Shown: in pieces, positions 1 to 7,818 of the stretch | Numbering within the stretch: position 1 is the stretch's first letter | Layout of the letters: every line of letters starts with the position of its first letter | Source: CATQHS01 sp965203375 | Lineage (GTDB): Bacteria > Actinomycetota > Acidimicrobiia > Acidimicrobiales > Aldehydirespiratoraceae | NCBI GenBank assembly: GCA_965203375.1 | Contig: OZ241886.1 | Coordinates: forward strand, 1,798,001 to 1,862,000 | Direction: 5' to 3' | Length of the DNA stretch: 64,000 bases | Notes under the pieces: generated by a model | The model's input: the letters and a program-made list of their open reading frames with translations, nothing else | Database searches by the model: none | Told to the model about the DNA's origin: nothing | Position numbers and translations under genes: made by a program

Positions 1-579
1 GAGGCCGTTTCAGGACTGCGCCGCACCGTGAGGCTGGGCGGCGGCCGGATCGACGACGACGCGCTCCTGGCGGCGGCAGAGGCCACCGGCCCGCTCCCGT
101 ACAAGCTGCAGCTCGTCGGGCACCACGCCTGGACCGTCTCCGCCGCACCCGATGAGCCCATCAACCTGGGAGACGCCAAACTGGCGGCCACGCTGGCCGC
201 TGCGGACTTCAAGCAGAAGATCGCCATCCCGGCCTGGGATGATCTGCGCCGCAGCGACCAGGAGTATCTGAAGGTCGTCGTGTCGTTGGGCGATGCCGCC
301 ACCCGACGCGACATCGCATCCCTCGCCTCAGCCGACCCGTCCGCCCTGTCGCGGTCCGAGCGCAGGCTCAGAGCGCTGGGCTATGTGGAACTGTCTGATG
401 ACTACATCGTTTCCATGGCCGGGATCTTGACCCCGGACGTGGTGCAGGAGGCCATCGACGCCGAAGCGGGCTACACGATCAACTCGACCAAGCGGTCCAG
501 GTGCAACGAAGAGATGCCCCGGGCCAAAGCGACATGCATCCTCCCTGACGGTCACACCGGAAGACACCGATCCAAATAA
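1..579 (+). CDS. C-terminal part of an AAA/Orc1-like ATP-binding protein (5' end outside window)
   Basis: The reading frame is open from base 1, so the start lies outside the window. About 192 residues remain. The visible part has the look of the lid and winged-helix end of an AAA ATPase of the orc1/cdc6-like or COG1672-like kind: a helical stretch with KLQLVGHHAW, then a helix-turn-helix-like region around ATRRDIASLASADPSALSRS. No Walker motif is visible because the ATPase core would be upstream. The last residues carry a Cys/His tail with spacing C-x10-C-x5-H-x3-H (ending DGHTGRHR), which recurs with the same spacing at the end of the Fic protein at 3146-4570. It lies beside an AbiE toxin-antitoxin pair, which suggests a defence or plasmid-like patch. 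The family is an inference from its general shape. Confidence 0.55.
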   Translation, partial: EAVSGLRRTVRLGGGRIDDDALLAAAEATGPLPYKLQLVGHHAWTVSAAPDEPINLGDAKLAATLAAADFKQKIAIPAWDDLRRSDQEYLKVVVSLGDAATRRDIASLASADPSALSRSERRLRALGYVELSDDYIVSMAGILTPDVVQEAIDAEAGYTINSTKRSRCNEEMPRAKATCILPDGHTGRHRSK

Positions 580-672
580 TCGGTCCGGCAACGGCGGGCG
601 CATGCACCGGAAACCAGTGGTCCCATCGTGGGTTCCGCACAAGTCGCCCAAATCGGGAAATAGCATGGCCGC

Positions 673-1416
673 ATGGCCGCTGTCTGTTCTGTCGTGTCTG
701 CCGGGTTGGAATGGCTGCGATCTGAGCCGGACAGCGTGTTCGTCACTGCCTCCGATCTGGCGATCCGGGCCGGGATGTCAGCGGAAGCTGCTGGCCGCTG
801 CCTGCGCCGGGAGGCAGCCCGGCCCGACGGCTCGGTGCGCCGGGTCGCCCGCGGGCTGTACTGGTGGTGCGGGGCCGGCCAGGCTGAGAGCAGGCCGGTC
901 CCGGATGTGGGGCAGATCGGCCGCCGGATCGCCGGGCCGGGATGCGGCGCAACCCACTTCGTGGCACTGAACCGGTGGGGGCTCAGCACCCAGATCGCGC
1001 CACGGGCGATGCTGGCGGTGGTGGGCCGCCGGCCCGTGTCGCCCCAACCGGGGCGCATCTGGTTCTTCGGGCGCGGCAACCAGGCTCGGCGGGAACTGGA
1101 TTTTGAGGAGGTCACGTTCCTGGAGGCGATGCTTTGCTACGGCCGGGTGGCCTGTGTGGAGCCGTGGTGGCCGTCGCTGGCGAAATGCCACTGGTGGGCG
1201 AGAGAAGAGCGGGAGTTGCAGCTTGGCTGGCCCGACCCTCCGCCGCCGATGCTGGACCCGGCTAGGCACGGCCTGATCCGCGAAGTGGCGGCTCAAGACC
1301 GGATGGGCGGCCGGGCCTATCCGCAGCGGGTGGACCAGTGGCTCGACACAGTCGACGACGCCTACCGCTGCGCCGCGGCCAACGTCGCCCGGAGCCGGAC
1401 ACGAAGCGCGGCGTGA
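673..1416 (+). CDS. abiEi: AbiEi-type antitoxin / transcriptional regulator (type IV TA)
   Basis: A 247-residue protein immediately upstream of an AbiEii nucleotidyltransferase; only one base separates its stop from the GTG of the next gene. The N-terminal 60 residues read as a winged helix-turn-helix (FVTASDLAIRAGMS, then RRVARGLYWW), the usual DNA-binding part of AbiEi antitoxins that repress their own promoter. The rest is the less conserved C-terminal antitoxin domain. In known AbiE systems AbiEi neutralises the AbiEii toxin without stable complex formation (type IV), and the pair gives abortive infection against phage. The ATG at 673 is chosen because it opens the frame just before the winged helix; its ribosome-binding site is poor. 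The identification rests mainly on the HTH plus the partner gene. Confidence 0.7.
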   Translation: MAAVCSVVSAGLEWLRSEPDSVFVTASDLAIRAGMSAEAAGRCLRREAARPDGSVRRVARGLYWWCGAGQAESRPVPDVGQIGRRIAGPGCGATHFVALNRWGLSTQIAPRAMLAVVGRRPVSPQPGRIWFFGRGNQARRELDFEEVTFLEAMLCYGRVACVEPWWPSLAKCHWWAREERELQLGWPDPPPPMLDPARHGLIREVAAQDRMGGRAYPQRVDQWLDTVDDAYRCAAANVARSRTRSAA

Positions 1417-1417
1417 G

Positions 1418-2377
1418 GTGGAAGCGCCGGACATCCCGGAGGGAACCGATGACGATCTCTATCTACGGCCGCCGCTCCTTGTCACCGCGCGCATGTGCGA
1501 CGGCGCCGCCCGGAAGTTCGGGCTGAAAGCCGCCGACATCGAGAAGGACTACCACATCACGCGTCTGTTGGTTGGTCTATGCCAACCGCTGCCGGATCAC
1601 CCCCAAGTGCAGGTGGTGCTGGGAGGCGGGACAGGCCTAGCCAAGAGGGGCGTCACGGAGCGATTCTCCGAAGACGTTGACATCACGTTGACCGTGCCGG
1701 AGTTAAGCGGTTACAGCAACAGCCAGGTGCGCTCATGGCTGAGGGCGATGCGATTGAGAGCCAAGCCGCTGGCGATCGGAGCTCAGATGACGCATAAAGG
1801 CGGATCGTCGTACAGGTCGTTCATCATCCCGTATAGATCCGGCGTCGGCACCACCGCAAGCTATGCCCGCATTCAGTGCGACATCAAAATCGCGGACGTC
1901 GAGGGCAGGCAAGCGGACATGATCGAAGTCGAGTCTCTGATCACCCAGGCAGCTCCGGCTCCGGCGGAACCCGACACGACCGTTCTGTGCGCCCATCCGG
2001 TGTGGACGCTGGCCGACAAGCTGCATGCACTGAACCGGTTGTGCCGAGCCAAGGACCCGGCGGCCGTGTCGGTCAGGTCCAGAGATATTTACGACCTGGC
2101 GTGCATCTTCTTGCACTGCGGCGACGATCTGCGGCCGGGAGACGTAGCGGCCGCGTATGAGATCAGCAACGGATCTCAGAAGCACCGGAGCGGATGGGAC
2201 GCCCCGATCCCGGCGGACGGGCTGAAGTCGCTGCCGATCTGGGATCAAGACAGCGCCCACCACCGGGCCGCCGAAAAGGCTTTCGACGAAGATGTGGTGC
2301 CGCTGATGTTTGACGGGTGTGCGATGTCCTACACCGAGTGCCACAACGTGATCCGCTCTTATCGGCACCTGTTGTGA
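1418..2377 (+). CDS. abiEii: AbiEii/AbiGii-family nucleotidyltransferase toxin
   Basis: A 319-residue protein of the DNA polymerase beta-type nucleotidyltransferase fold. Motif I is visible as GGTGLAKRG followed about ten residues later by SEDVDITL, which supplies the paired metal-binding acidic residues. Further on, LADKLHALNRL and SRDIYDLACI match the conserved Lys and Arg/Asp-x-x-Asp-Leu blocks of the AbiEii family. Known AbiEii-type toxins transfer nucleotides (for example to tRNA ends) and stop growth on phage infection. The GTG start at 1418 follows the antitoxin stop by one base, so the two are one translationally coupled operon. Length is normal for the family and all core motifs are present, so it looks functional. 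The target is not predictable from sequence. Confidence 0.88.
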   Translation: MEAPDIPEGTDDDLYLRPPLLVTARMCDGAARKFGLKAADIEKDYHITRLLVGLCQPLPDHPQVQVVLGGGTGLAKRGVTERFSEDVDITLTVPELSGYSNSQVRSWLRAMRLRAKPLAIGAQMTHKGGSSYRSFIIPYRSGVGTTASYARIQCDIKIADVEGRQADMIEVESLITQAAPAPAEPDTTVLCAHPVWTLADKLHALNRLCRAKDPAAVSVRSRDIYDLACIFLHCGDDLRPGDVAAAYEISNGSQKHRSGWDAPIPADGLKSLPIWDQDSAHHRAAEKAFDEDVVPLMFDGCAMSYTECHNVIRSYRHLL

Positions 2378-2522
2378 AGATGCGGCGAGCGCGCGGTCAG
2401 ACGCCGATCCCGGCTTGGGCCAGCTTGTTGCCTTTCATCGGGCCGATCAGCGTGGGCTTGGGTTAGCCGATCAAATATCTGCATCGCGAAAGCGCTGCCA
2501 GGGTTGGTTTAGCCCCGGGCGG

Positions 2523-2633
2523 TCAGCCCCACAGGGCCCAGACCACTAGGGCGGCCACCACCAGCAGGCCGCATCCCACGTACAGGTAGTCGCTGGGGCG
2601 CCGCCGGTGTGGCCGGGTGGGGTCCAGTCCCAT
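2523..2633 (-). CDS. Small single-pass membrane protein (36 aa), unrecognised
   Basis: Read on the minus strand, an ATG at 2633 opens a 36-residue frame. It starts with a basic, proline-rich head (MGLDPTRPHRRRPSDYL) and ends in one hydrophobic segment of about 18 residues (VGCGLLVVAALVVWALWG). This is the ordinary layout of a tiny single-span membrane protein with its positive end inside. It lies divergent from the cytochrome c lipoprotein at 2705, with about 70 bases between the two starts. It was missed by simple length filters. No function is known; composition and topology are the only support, so it remains a prediction. Confidence 0.45.
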   Translation of the reverse strand: MGLDPTRPHRRRPSDYLYVGCGLLVVAALVVWALWG

Positions 2634-2704
2634 AGCGCCCAGTATCGTGCCCGCCGTCCAGCCGGCGGCGCATCCGCGGCGGGAGGCCGAGCAGTGGGTG
2701 GCAG

Positions 2705-3082
2705 ATGAATGGCTCCGTTCTGCGCCGTGGCTTGACGCTTCTGCTGGTCGTCGGCCTGGCCGCGGGGGCGGGCCTGGGGCCGGCGGCCTGCTCGTTGGGC
2801 TCGGTGCCCGAGGTGCCGGCCGGGCTCGACGGTCGGCCCGACCCGGTGCTGGTGGCGGGTTGGGTGGTCTACGCCGACCGGTGCGCCAACTGCCACGGTG
2901 CCCGGGGCCAGGGAGGCCGGGGCCCGAGCCTGACCGGGGAGTCGATGGCGGAGGCCTACCCCTCGGCTGCCGACCAGATCGAGGTCGTGGCCGAAGGCAA
3001 GTCGACCATGCCGGGCTTCTCCGACACGCTCACACCCGCCGAGATCGAAGCCGTGGTGCGCTTCACCCGCGAGGTCCTTTGA
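2705..3082 (+). CDS. Lipoprotein c-type cytochrome, single haem
   Basis: A 125-residue protein with a signal peptide (VLRRGLTLLLVVGLAAG) ending in a lipobox-like GPAAC, so it is probably lipid-anchored outside the cytoplasmic membrane. One haem-binding CANCH motif follows at about residues 60-64, and the distal methionine is in STMPGF near residue 101, as in cytochrome c class I (cytochrome_CBB3 / c551-like) domains. It would carry single electrons in respiration. The mature domain is short and complete. No oxidase or dehydrogenase is adjacent, so its partner is unknown; the CO dehydrogenase at 22.6-26.3 kb is too distant to link. The ATG at 2705 is the only start that gives a full signal peptide. 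Confidence 0.8.
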   Translation: MNGSVLRRGLTLLLVVGLAAGAGLGPAACSLGSVPEVPAGLDGRPDPVLVAGWVVYADRCANCHGARGQGGRGPSLTGESMAEAYPSAADQIEVVAEGKSTMPGFSDTLTPAEIEAVVRFTREVL

Positions 3083-3145
3083 AGCCCTGAAGCGGAGACG
3101 GCCAAGCCGGGCGATTCAGATCGTGAGGGCGGGGCCGCGAGGTTG

Positions 3146-4570
3146 CTATGAAGCGCGTCTTAGGTTTCGGTCCTGCAGGCGATACCGGTGCTGGCCGAGG
3201 TGGCCGTCTAGCAGTTTGCACCTTGTCTTCGACAGCTCTCCGATGTGCTGGCACGGCGGAGGGCGCACTGCTGAGGCCGCGGTCTGTTGGCTGGTGCCTC
3301 GGTTCGCTTCGGCGTCGTCGACCCGCCGCTGGTCGCTGCTGGGCCAGTCGGGCCGCCAAGTCTTCCACAGATTGTCCATGAAGGCTTTGCGCTCGTCCAC
3401 TAGGTCCAGGATCTCCGGGGCTTCGAAGCGGCGGCCGTTGCGGGGGGTGGGCGCCTCGGCTATGGCGCCCGCGTCCACCAGTCTCCGCAGGCAGCGCCGG
3501 GCCGCCTGCTCGGAGATGTCGAGCCGCTCGGCCAGCGCCGGGGCGGTCATCAATGGGCAGGTCATCATCACTTCCAGAGCCCGTCGGTCAGAAGAGCCCG
3601 ACCGGAACCGGATGTCCTCCCATCGGGCGATGACCGCCCCCATGGCATCGGCCACCGCCTCGGCGGCCTGACAGGCCACCTCCACCGCGTCGCACCACAT
3701 CTCCAGCCACCCGGCCAGGGCTCTGGAGCGGTCGGGGTGGTCCGACTCTCCGACATAGATGTGATGGGCGTTCAGGGCCATGAAGTAGAAGCGCCGCCGG
3801 GCCTCCAGGGCCGCGGAGAACGGGACGGGCAGGCGGCCGGTGGCGCCGCGGCGGCGCAACATCAAATGCATCAGCGCCCGCCCGGTCCGCCCGTTGCCGT
3901 CGTCGAAGGGGTGGATGGCCTCGAACTGGGCGTGGGCGACACAGGCCGCCAGCAGCGGGTCGTGATCGCTCGAGGACACGTACTCGAGCAGGTCGTCCAT
4001 CAGCGCCGGCGCCAGGTCGGGGGGAGGGGGCACATAGAAGGCCTCCGCCGGGGTCCTGATCGACGGGTCGCTTATCCAGTTCTGCTCCATCTTCAATCGG
4101 CCGGCGATCGCGGCCTGGGAGGTGTTGCCCAACAGCACGCGGTGGAGTTCCAAGACATCGGCCAGGCTGGTCTCGGTCTGACTCTCGGCTTGGTCGAGCG
4201 CGGCCCGGACCTGCCGCCAGGCCCCCACCGTCGTCTGGTCCTCCTCGGCGTCCCGAGGGCTGGAGGGCTGTCGCAGCGACTCGTGGGCGGTGACCGACCG
4301 CAGCGTCGACTGAAGCCCCTCCACGCCGCTGCTGGCGATCCCCTCCAGTCGGCGGGCCACCCAGTCGGTGCTCGGGTGCGGATCGGCCCAGTCGGGGCGG
4401 GCCATCAGGCCGGCCAGCCGGTCGGCCGTCTCGGCCAGCAGGTCCCGCTGGCGCTGGGACAACTGCGGGGTCCAGCCTGCCAGCGGATGGGGCACGTACG
4501 CCCAGTACGGTTGCCTCACCTGCCGGGTGCCGCGCCAGTAGCAGAAGTCGCGGCGAATCTCGTAACCCAT
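3146..4570 (-). CDS. Fic-domain protein (AMPylase-type) with C-terminal winged helix and Cys/His tail
   Basis: A 474-residue Fic protein. The catalytic motif HPFDDGNGRTGR is intact near residue 220, giving the His base and the anion-binding Asn-Gly-Arg; Fic enzymes usually transfer AMP to hydroxyl side chains of target proteins. The N-terminal part (YWAYVPHPLAGW, then helices) fits the Fic_N region that often carries self-inhibition. After the Fic core comes a winged-helix segment (LAERLDISEQAARRCLRRLVDAGAI), common in class II Fic proteins. The extreme C-terminus has C-x10-C-x5-H-x3-H (ending DGHLGQHR), which matches the tail of the ATPase at 1-579. The ATG at 4570 is preferred over a TTG 21 bases upstream. 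Adjacent hairpin repeats lie in its promoter region. Confidence 0.88.
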   Translation of the reverse strand: MGYEIRRDFCYWRGTRQVRQPYWAYVPHPLAGWTPQLSQRQRDLLAETADRLAGLMARPDWADPHPSTDWVARRLEGIASSGVEGLQSTLRSVTAHESLRQPSSPRDAEEDQTTVGAWRQVRAALDQAESQTETSLADVLELHRVLLGNTSQAAIAGRLKMEQNWISDPSIRTPAEAFYVPPPPDLAPALMDDLLEYVSSSDHDPLLAACVAHAQFEAIHPFDDGNGRTGRALMHLMLRRRGATGRLPVPFSAALEARRRFYFMALNAHHIYVGESDHPDRSRALAGWLEMWCDAVEVACQAAEAVADAMGAVIARWEDIRFRSGSSDRRALEVMMTCPLMTAPALAERLDISEQAARRCLRRLVDAGAIAEAPTPRNGRRFEAPEILDLVDERKAFMDNLWKTWRPDWPSSDQRRVDDAEANRGTSQQTAASAVRPPPCQHIGELSKTRCKLLDGHLGQHRYRLQDRNLRRAS

Positions 4571-4589
4571 TGTCCGCCAGAGTACCCGC

Positions 4590-4754
4590 AAAAAGTTTCG
4601 GCGCGGCTATCTCGGCGAAACTTTTTGAGTTCCCGCGGGCTTCGGCGGCCGGGGGCGAAAGTTTCGGCGCGGCTATCTCAGCGAAACTTTACGAGGTCCA
4701 GCGGGCCCTCGGCGGCAATTGAAAGTTTCGGCGCGGCTATCTCGGCGAAACTTT
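4590..4754. repeat. Three-copy hairpin repeat array (AAAGTTTCG...CGAAACTTT)
   Basis: The 313-bp gap between the divergent Fic and comM genes holds three copies of a near-palindrome at 4590-4626, 4658-4690 and 4722-4754 (steps of 66 and 64 bp). Each has a left arm AAAGTTTCGGCG, a conserved core GCGGCTATCTC, and a right arm CGGCGAAACTTT (CAGCG in copy 2). The arms pair except for one mismatch; in copy 1 they extend to A5/T5. All three cores have the same orientation. The spacers between copies differ in sequence, so only the hairpins are conserved. They could be REP-like elements, regulator sites for the divergent promoters, or terminators. Confidence 0.85.
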
Positions 4755-4772
4755 ACGGAAGGGTAAAACAGT

Positions 4773-4803
4773 TTGTCTCATTGTCTCACGGTGCATCTAC
4801 AGT
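4773..4803 (+). promoter_or_regulatory. Possible comM promoter
   Basis: A direct repeat TTGTCTCATTGTCTCA begins at 4773 and could supply a -35 (TTGTCT). TACAGT at 4798-4803 fits the TAnnnT -10 pattern used elsewhere in the window. The spacing (19 bp from the first TTGTCT) is loose, so this is weak. Its position, after the hairpin array and about 80 bp before comM, is reasonable. Confidence 0.3.
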
Positions 4804-4883
4804 AAGGGCGCGGCTCGCTGCCGGCCCGGTGAGACGGCGGCCTCCGAAGCGTCTTGACGAAACGCAACCCTGGAGGTCGATCC

Positions 4884-6398
4884 ATGCTCGCCGCCGTCCG
4901 TTCCGCCACCCTGGTCGGGGTCTGGGGCCACCCCGTCTCGGTCGAGGTCCACGTCGCCCCCGGGCTGCCGGCCTTCACCGTGGTGGGCCTGCCCGACGCC
5001 TCCTGCCGGGAGGCCCGCGACCGGGTGAGGGCCGCCATCGCCTCCACCGGCCTGGAGTGGCCGATGCGGCGCATCACCGTCAACCTGGCCCCCGGCGACC
5101 TGCCCAAGGCCGGCACCGGGCTCGACCTGGCCGTCGCCACCGGGGTGCTGTCCGCCTCCGGCCAGCTCGGCGACGCCCCCGTGGACCGCATCGGGATGGT
5201 GGGGGAGCTGGGCCTGGACGGCTCGGTCCGGCCCGTGCCGGGGGTGCTGCCGCTGGTGGACGCGGTCGGCGACGGCGAGGTGGTGGTGGCCGCCGCCGAC
5301 TGCGCGGTGGCCCGGCTGGTGGCCGCCGACCGGGTCCGGCCGGTGGGCGCCCTGCGGGAGCTGTGCGATGCCCTGACCGGAGAGGCGCCCTGGCCCGACC
5401 CGCCGCCGCCCGCTCCGGCCCCGCCGCCCGAGCCCGAGCCCGATTTGGCCGATCTGAGCGGCCAGCCCTTCGCCCGCTGGGCACTGGAAGTGGCCGCGGC
5501 CGGCGGACACCACCTGCTGCTGGTCGGCCCGCCCGGCGCGGGCAAGACCATGCTGGCCCGCCGGCTGGTCGGCCTGCTGCCCGACTTGGACCCCGACGCC
5601 GCCCTGGAGGTCACCCGGGTCCACTCCGCGGCCGGCCTGGCCCTGCCGGCGGGCGGGCTGGTGACCCGGCCGCCGTTCCGGGCCCCGCACCACTCGGCCA
5701 CCATGGCCTCGCTGATCGGCGGCGGGTCGGGGAGGATACGCCCCGGCGAGGCCAGCGCCGCCACCGGCGGGGTGCTCTTCCTGGACGAGCTGGGCGAGTT
5801 CGCCCCCTCGGTGCTCGACGCCCTGCGCCAGCCCCTGGAGGAGGGCAAGGTGAGGGTGGCCCGGGCCCAGGGGGTGGTGGAGCACCCGGCCCGGTTCCTG
5901 CTGGTGGCGGCCATGAACCCGTGCCCGTGCGGGATGGGCGGCCAGATGGGTTGCCGCTGCTCCCCGAGCGCCCTGGCCCGCTACCAGCGCCGCCTGTCCG
6001 GCCCGTTCGTGGACCGCCTCGACATGGTGGTCCACGTGGACCGGCCCGAGCCCACCGACCTGCTGGGCGGCCGGGCGGCGACGAGCACCCCCGAGGTGGC
6101 CGACCGGGTGGCCCGGGCCCGCGCCCTGGCCCGAAGCAGGGGAGTGGCCCACAACGCCGACTTGGACGGCCCCGACCTCCAGCGGCACGCCCCGCTGGAG
6201 CCGCCCGCCCAGGAGGTGCTGCGGGCGGCGCTGGCCGAGGGCCGCCTCAGCGCCCGGGGCCTGCGCCGGGTCCGGGCCGTGGCCCGCACCGTGCGCGACC
6301 TCGACGACGCCGGCCCCGAACTGCGGGTCACCGACGTGATGGCGGCGCTGTCGCTGCGGGCCCGCCGCGACGCCTTCGGAGGCCGGATCCGTGCCTGA
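4884..6398 (+). CDS. comM: ComM/YifB-family AAA+ helicase (Mg-chelatase-like)
   Basis: A 504-residue protein with the full ComM layout: an N-terminal ChlI-type Lon-protease-like domain (VGLPDASCREARDRVRAAI), then an AAA+ core with Walker A GPPGAGKT near residue 216, Walker B VLFLDELGEF near 298 and a Cys cluster NPCPCG...GCRCS near 345, then the C-terminal Mg_chelatase_C region. ComM is a hexameric branch-migration helicase that helps integrate incoming single-stranded DNA in natural transformation. The ATG at 4884 is chosen because GGAGG sits 7 bases upstream and the protein then begins MLAAVRSATLVG, as is typical. It is followed by dprA, the usual partner in actinobacteria. Confidence 0.93.
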   Translation: MLAAVRSATLVGVWGHPVSVEVHVAPGLPAFTVVGLPDASCREARDRVRAAIASTGLEWPMRRITVNLAPGDLPKAGTGLDLAVATGVLSASGQLGDAPVDRIGMVGELGLDGSVRPVPGVLPLVDAVGDGEVVVAAADCAVARLVAADRVRPVGALRELCDALTGEAPWPDPPPPAPAPPPEPEPDLADLSGQPFARWALEVAAAGGHHLLLVGPPGAGKTMLARRLVGLLPDLDPDAALEVTRVHSAAGLALPAGGLVTRPPFRAPHHSATMASLIGGGSGRIRPGEASAATGGVLFLDELGEFAPSVLDALRQPLEEGKVRVARAQGVVEHPARFLLVAAMNPCPCGMGGQMGCRCSPSALARYQRRLSGPFVDRLDMVVHVDRPEPTDLLGGRAATSTPEVADRVARARALARSRGVAHNADLDGPDLQRHAPLEPPAQEVLRAALAEGRLSARGLRRVRAVARTVRDLDDAGPELRVTDVMAALSLRARRDAFGGRIRA

Positions 6399-6422
6399 CC
6401 GCTGGCGCGTTGTCGGCCGGTT

Positions 6423-6455
6423 GGTGGCGCGTTGTTGGGCCGACAACGCGCCACC
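6423..6455 (+). repeat. Perfect 13-bp-stem hairpin between comM and dprA
   Basis: GGTGGCGCGTTGT (6423-6435) pairs perfectly with ACAACGCGCCACC (6443-6455) around a 7-base loop. A partial extra copy of the left arm (GGCGCGTTGTCGGCC) lies just before it at 6402. The dprA ribosome-binding site (GAGGG) starts one or two bases after the stem, so the structure could act as a weak terminator or limit dprA translation. There is no U-tract. Confidence 0.6.
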
Positions 6456-6470
6456 TGAGGGATTGGTCCC

Positions 6471-7574
6471 GTGACTGATCGGGGAGTGTGCGCCGCGGCG
6501 CTGGCCTCGCTGCCCCGGGCCGGGGCCCGACGGCTGCACCGGCTGCTGGCCGGGCGGGACCCGGCCGAGGTGTGGGACGAGGTGGGGCGGGGCCTGATCT
6601 CGGCCGACTGCGGAGACGAGGTTCTGCGGGCCTCGTGGCGCCGCCACGCCGCCGAGTTGGACCTCGACAGTCTGGCCGCGGCCCTGGACCGCCTCGACGC
6701 CTGGGCCACCACCCCCCTCGACGCCGCCCACCCGGCCCGGCTGGCCGACGACATCGACCCGGCCCCGGTCATCTTCCGCCGGGGCTCGCTCCCGCCGCCC
6801 GCCGCGCCCGCCGTGGCCATCGTCGGCACCCGCCGGTGCTCGCCCACCGGCCGGTCGTTCTCCGCCGAGCTGGGGGCCGGGCTGGCCGCCGCGGGCGTCA
6901 CGGTGGTGTCCGGGCTGGCCCTGGGGGTCGACGGCGCCGCCCACCGGGGCGCCCTGTCCGCCGCCGGGGCCCCGCCGGTCGGGGTGGTCGGCAGCGGCCT
7001 CGACGTCATCTACCCCAAGGGCAGCGCCGACCTGTGGGACGAAGTGGCCGCGGCCGGGGCCCTGATCACCGAGGCCCCCCTGGGAGCTGAGCCCGAGGCC
7101 TGGCGGTTCCCGGCCCGCAACCGTCTGCTGGCCGGGCTGGCCGACGTGGTGGTGGTGGTCGAGTCCAAGGAGGCGGGCGGCTCGATGCACACCGTCGAGC
7201 AGGCCGCCCGCCGGGGCGTCACCGTGATGGCCGTGCCCGGCTCGGTGCGCAACCCCGCCGCGGCCGGCGCCAACCGGCTCATCAGCGAGGGCTGCCCGCC
7301 GGCGTGCTCAGTCGACGACGTGCTGACCGCCCTGGGCCTGGCCACCGAGGGCCGCCCCGCCCGTTCCGCCGGGTGCCTCGTCACCGGAGGCCAGACCTCG
7401 AGCGAGTTCCAGCGCCGGGTTCTCGACGCCGTCGATGACGAACCCGTGACTCTGGATCGCCTGGTGATGAGAGTCGGGGCCGCCCCGCCCGAGGTGCTGG
7501 TGGCCGCCGACGAGCTTGTCGCCCTGGGCCTGCTGGCCCGCGACGGCGGCAAGCTAGTCCGAGCCGCCCCCTGA
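6471..7574 (+). CDS. dprA: DprA/Smf DNA-processing protein
   Basis: A 367-residue protein with an N-terminal helical segment, a central Rossmann-like DprA fold and a C-terminal winged helix. Typical blocks are AIVGTRRCSPTGRSFS, SGLALGVDGAAHRGAL, GSGLDVIYPKGSADL, FPARNRLLAGLAD and ESKEAGGSMHTVEQAARRG. DprA binds incoming single-stranded DNA and loads RecA during transformation. The GTG at 6471 has GAGGG about 10 bases upstream and gives the usual N-terminus. It lies 72 bp after comM in the same direction, with a hairpin between, so the two probably share transcription at least in part. Confidence 0.93.
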   Translation: MTDRGVCAAALASLPRAGARRLHRLLAGRDPAEVWDEVGRGLISADCGDEVLRASWRRHAAELDLDSLAAALDRLDAWATTPLDAAHPARLADDIDPAPVIFRRGSLPPPAAPAVAIVGTRRCSPTGRSFSAELGAGLAAAGVTVVSGLALGVDGAAHRGALSAAGAPPVGVVGSGLDVIYPKGSADLWDEVAAAGALITEAPLGAEPEAWRFPARNRLLAGLADVVVVVESKEAGGSMHTVEQAARRGVTVMAVPGSVRNPAAAGANRLISEGCPPACSVDDVLTALGLATEGRPARSAGCLVTGGQTSSEFQRRVLDAVDDEPVTLDRLVMRVGAAPPEVLVAADELVALGLLARDGGKLVRAAP

Positions 7575-7700
7575 GTCCTTGGCCAGTCTTTGACGAGCGC
7601 AGCTTTGGGGCTCAAGGCGGCGGCCACTCGATCTGAGCCATGGCTTGGCGAGTTCGACCGCTGCGCCACGAGCGATGACTTGGTAGAGTCCACTTCACCT

Positions 7701-7743
7701 CCCCGCCCTCCACGGCCGCTCAGGCGGCCGTGGACTGGCGGGG
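7701..7743 (+). terminator. Long two-tier hairpin between dprA and xerC
   Basis: An inner perfect stem CCACGGCCGC / GCGGCCGTGG around TCAG (7710-7733) is enclosed by an outer CCCCGCC / GGCGGGG stem (7701-7707 with 7737-7743). A GCTCCGCTTTT run follows. It is probably a terminator for the comM-dprA unit, or a small structured RNA. It is the strongest secondary structure in the 244-bp gap. Confidence 0.5.
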
Positions 7744-7806
7744 CTCCGCTTTTGGCAGCCGTGTACGGCGAGTCGACCGGTCCCCGGGGGCCGGGGGGCC
7801 GTTTCG

Positions 7807-7812
7807 TAGAAT
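7807..7812 (+). promoter_or_regulatory. -10 box (TAGAAT) for a near-leaderless xerC mRNA
   Basis: TAGAAT ends 7 bases before the GTG of xerC. This matches the TAnnnT-then-start layout seen before several other genes here (16255, 26356, 43802, 59571). There is no ribosome-binding site between the box and the GTG, which supports a leaderless message. Confidence 0.4.
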
Positions 7813-7818
7813 AGGGCG

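Noticed and set aside
4797..7190. A 797-codon minus-strand open frame opposite comM-dprA
   Set aside because: Same reason: His/Gly/Gln-rich shadow of two well-supported genes.
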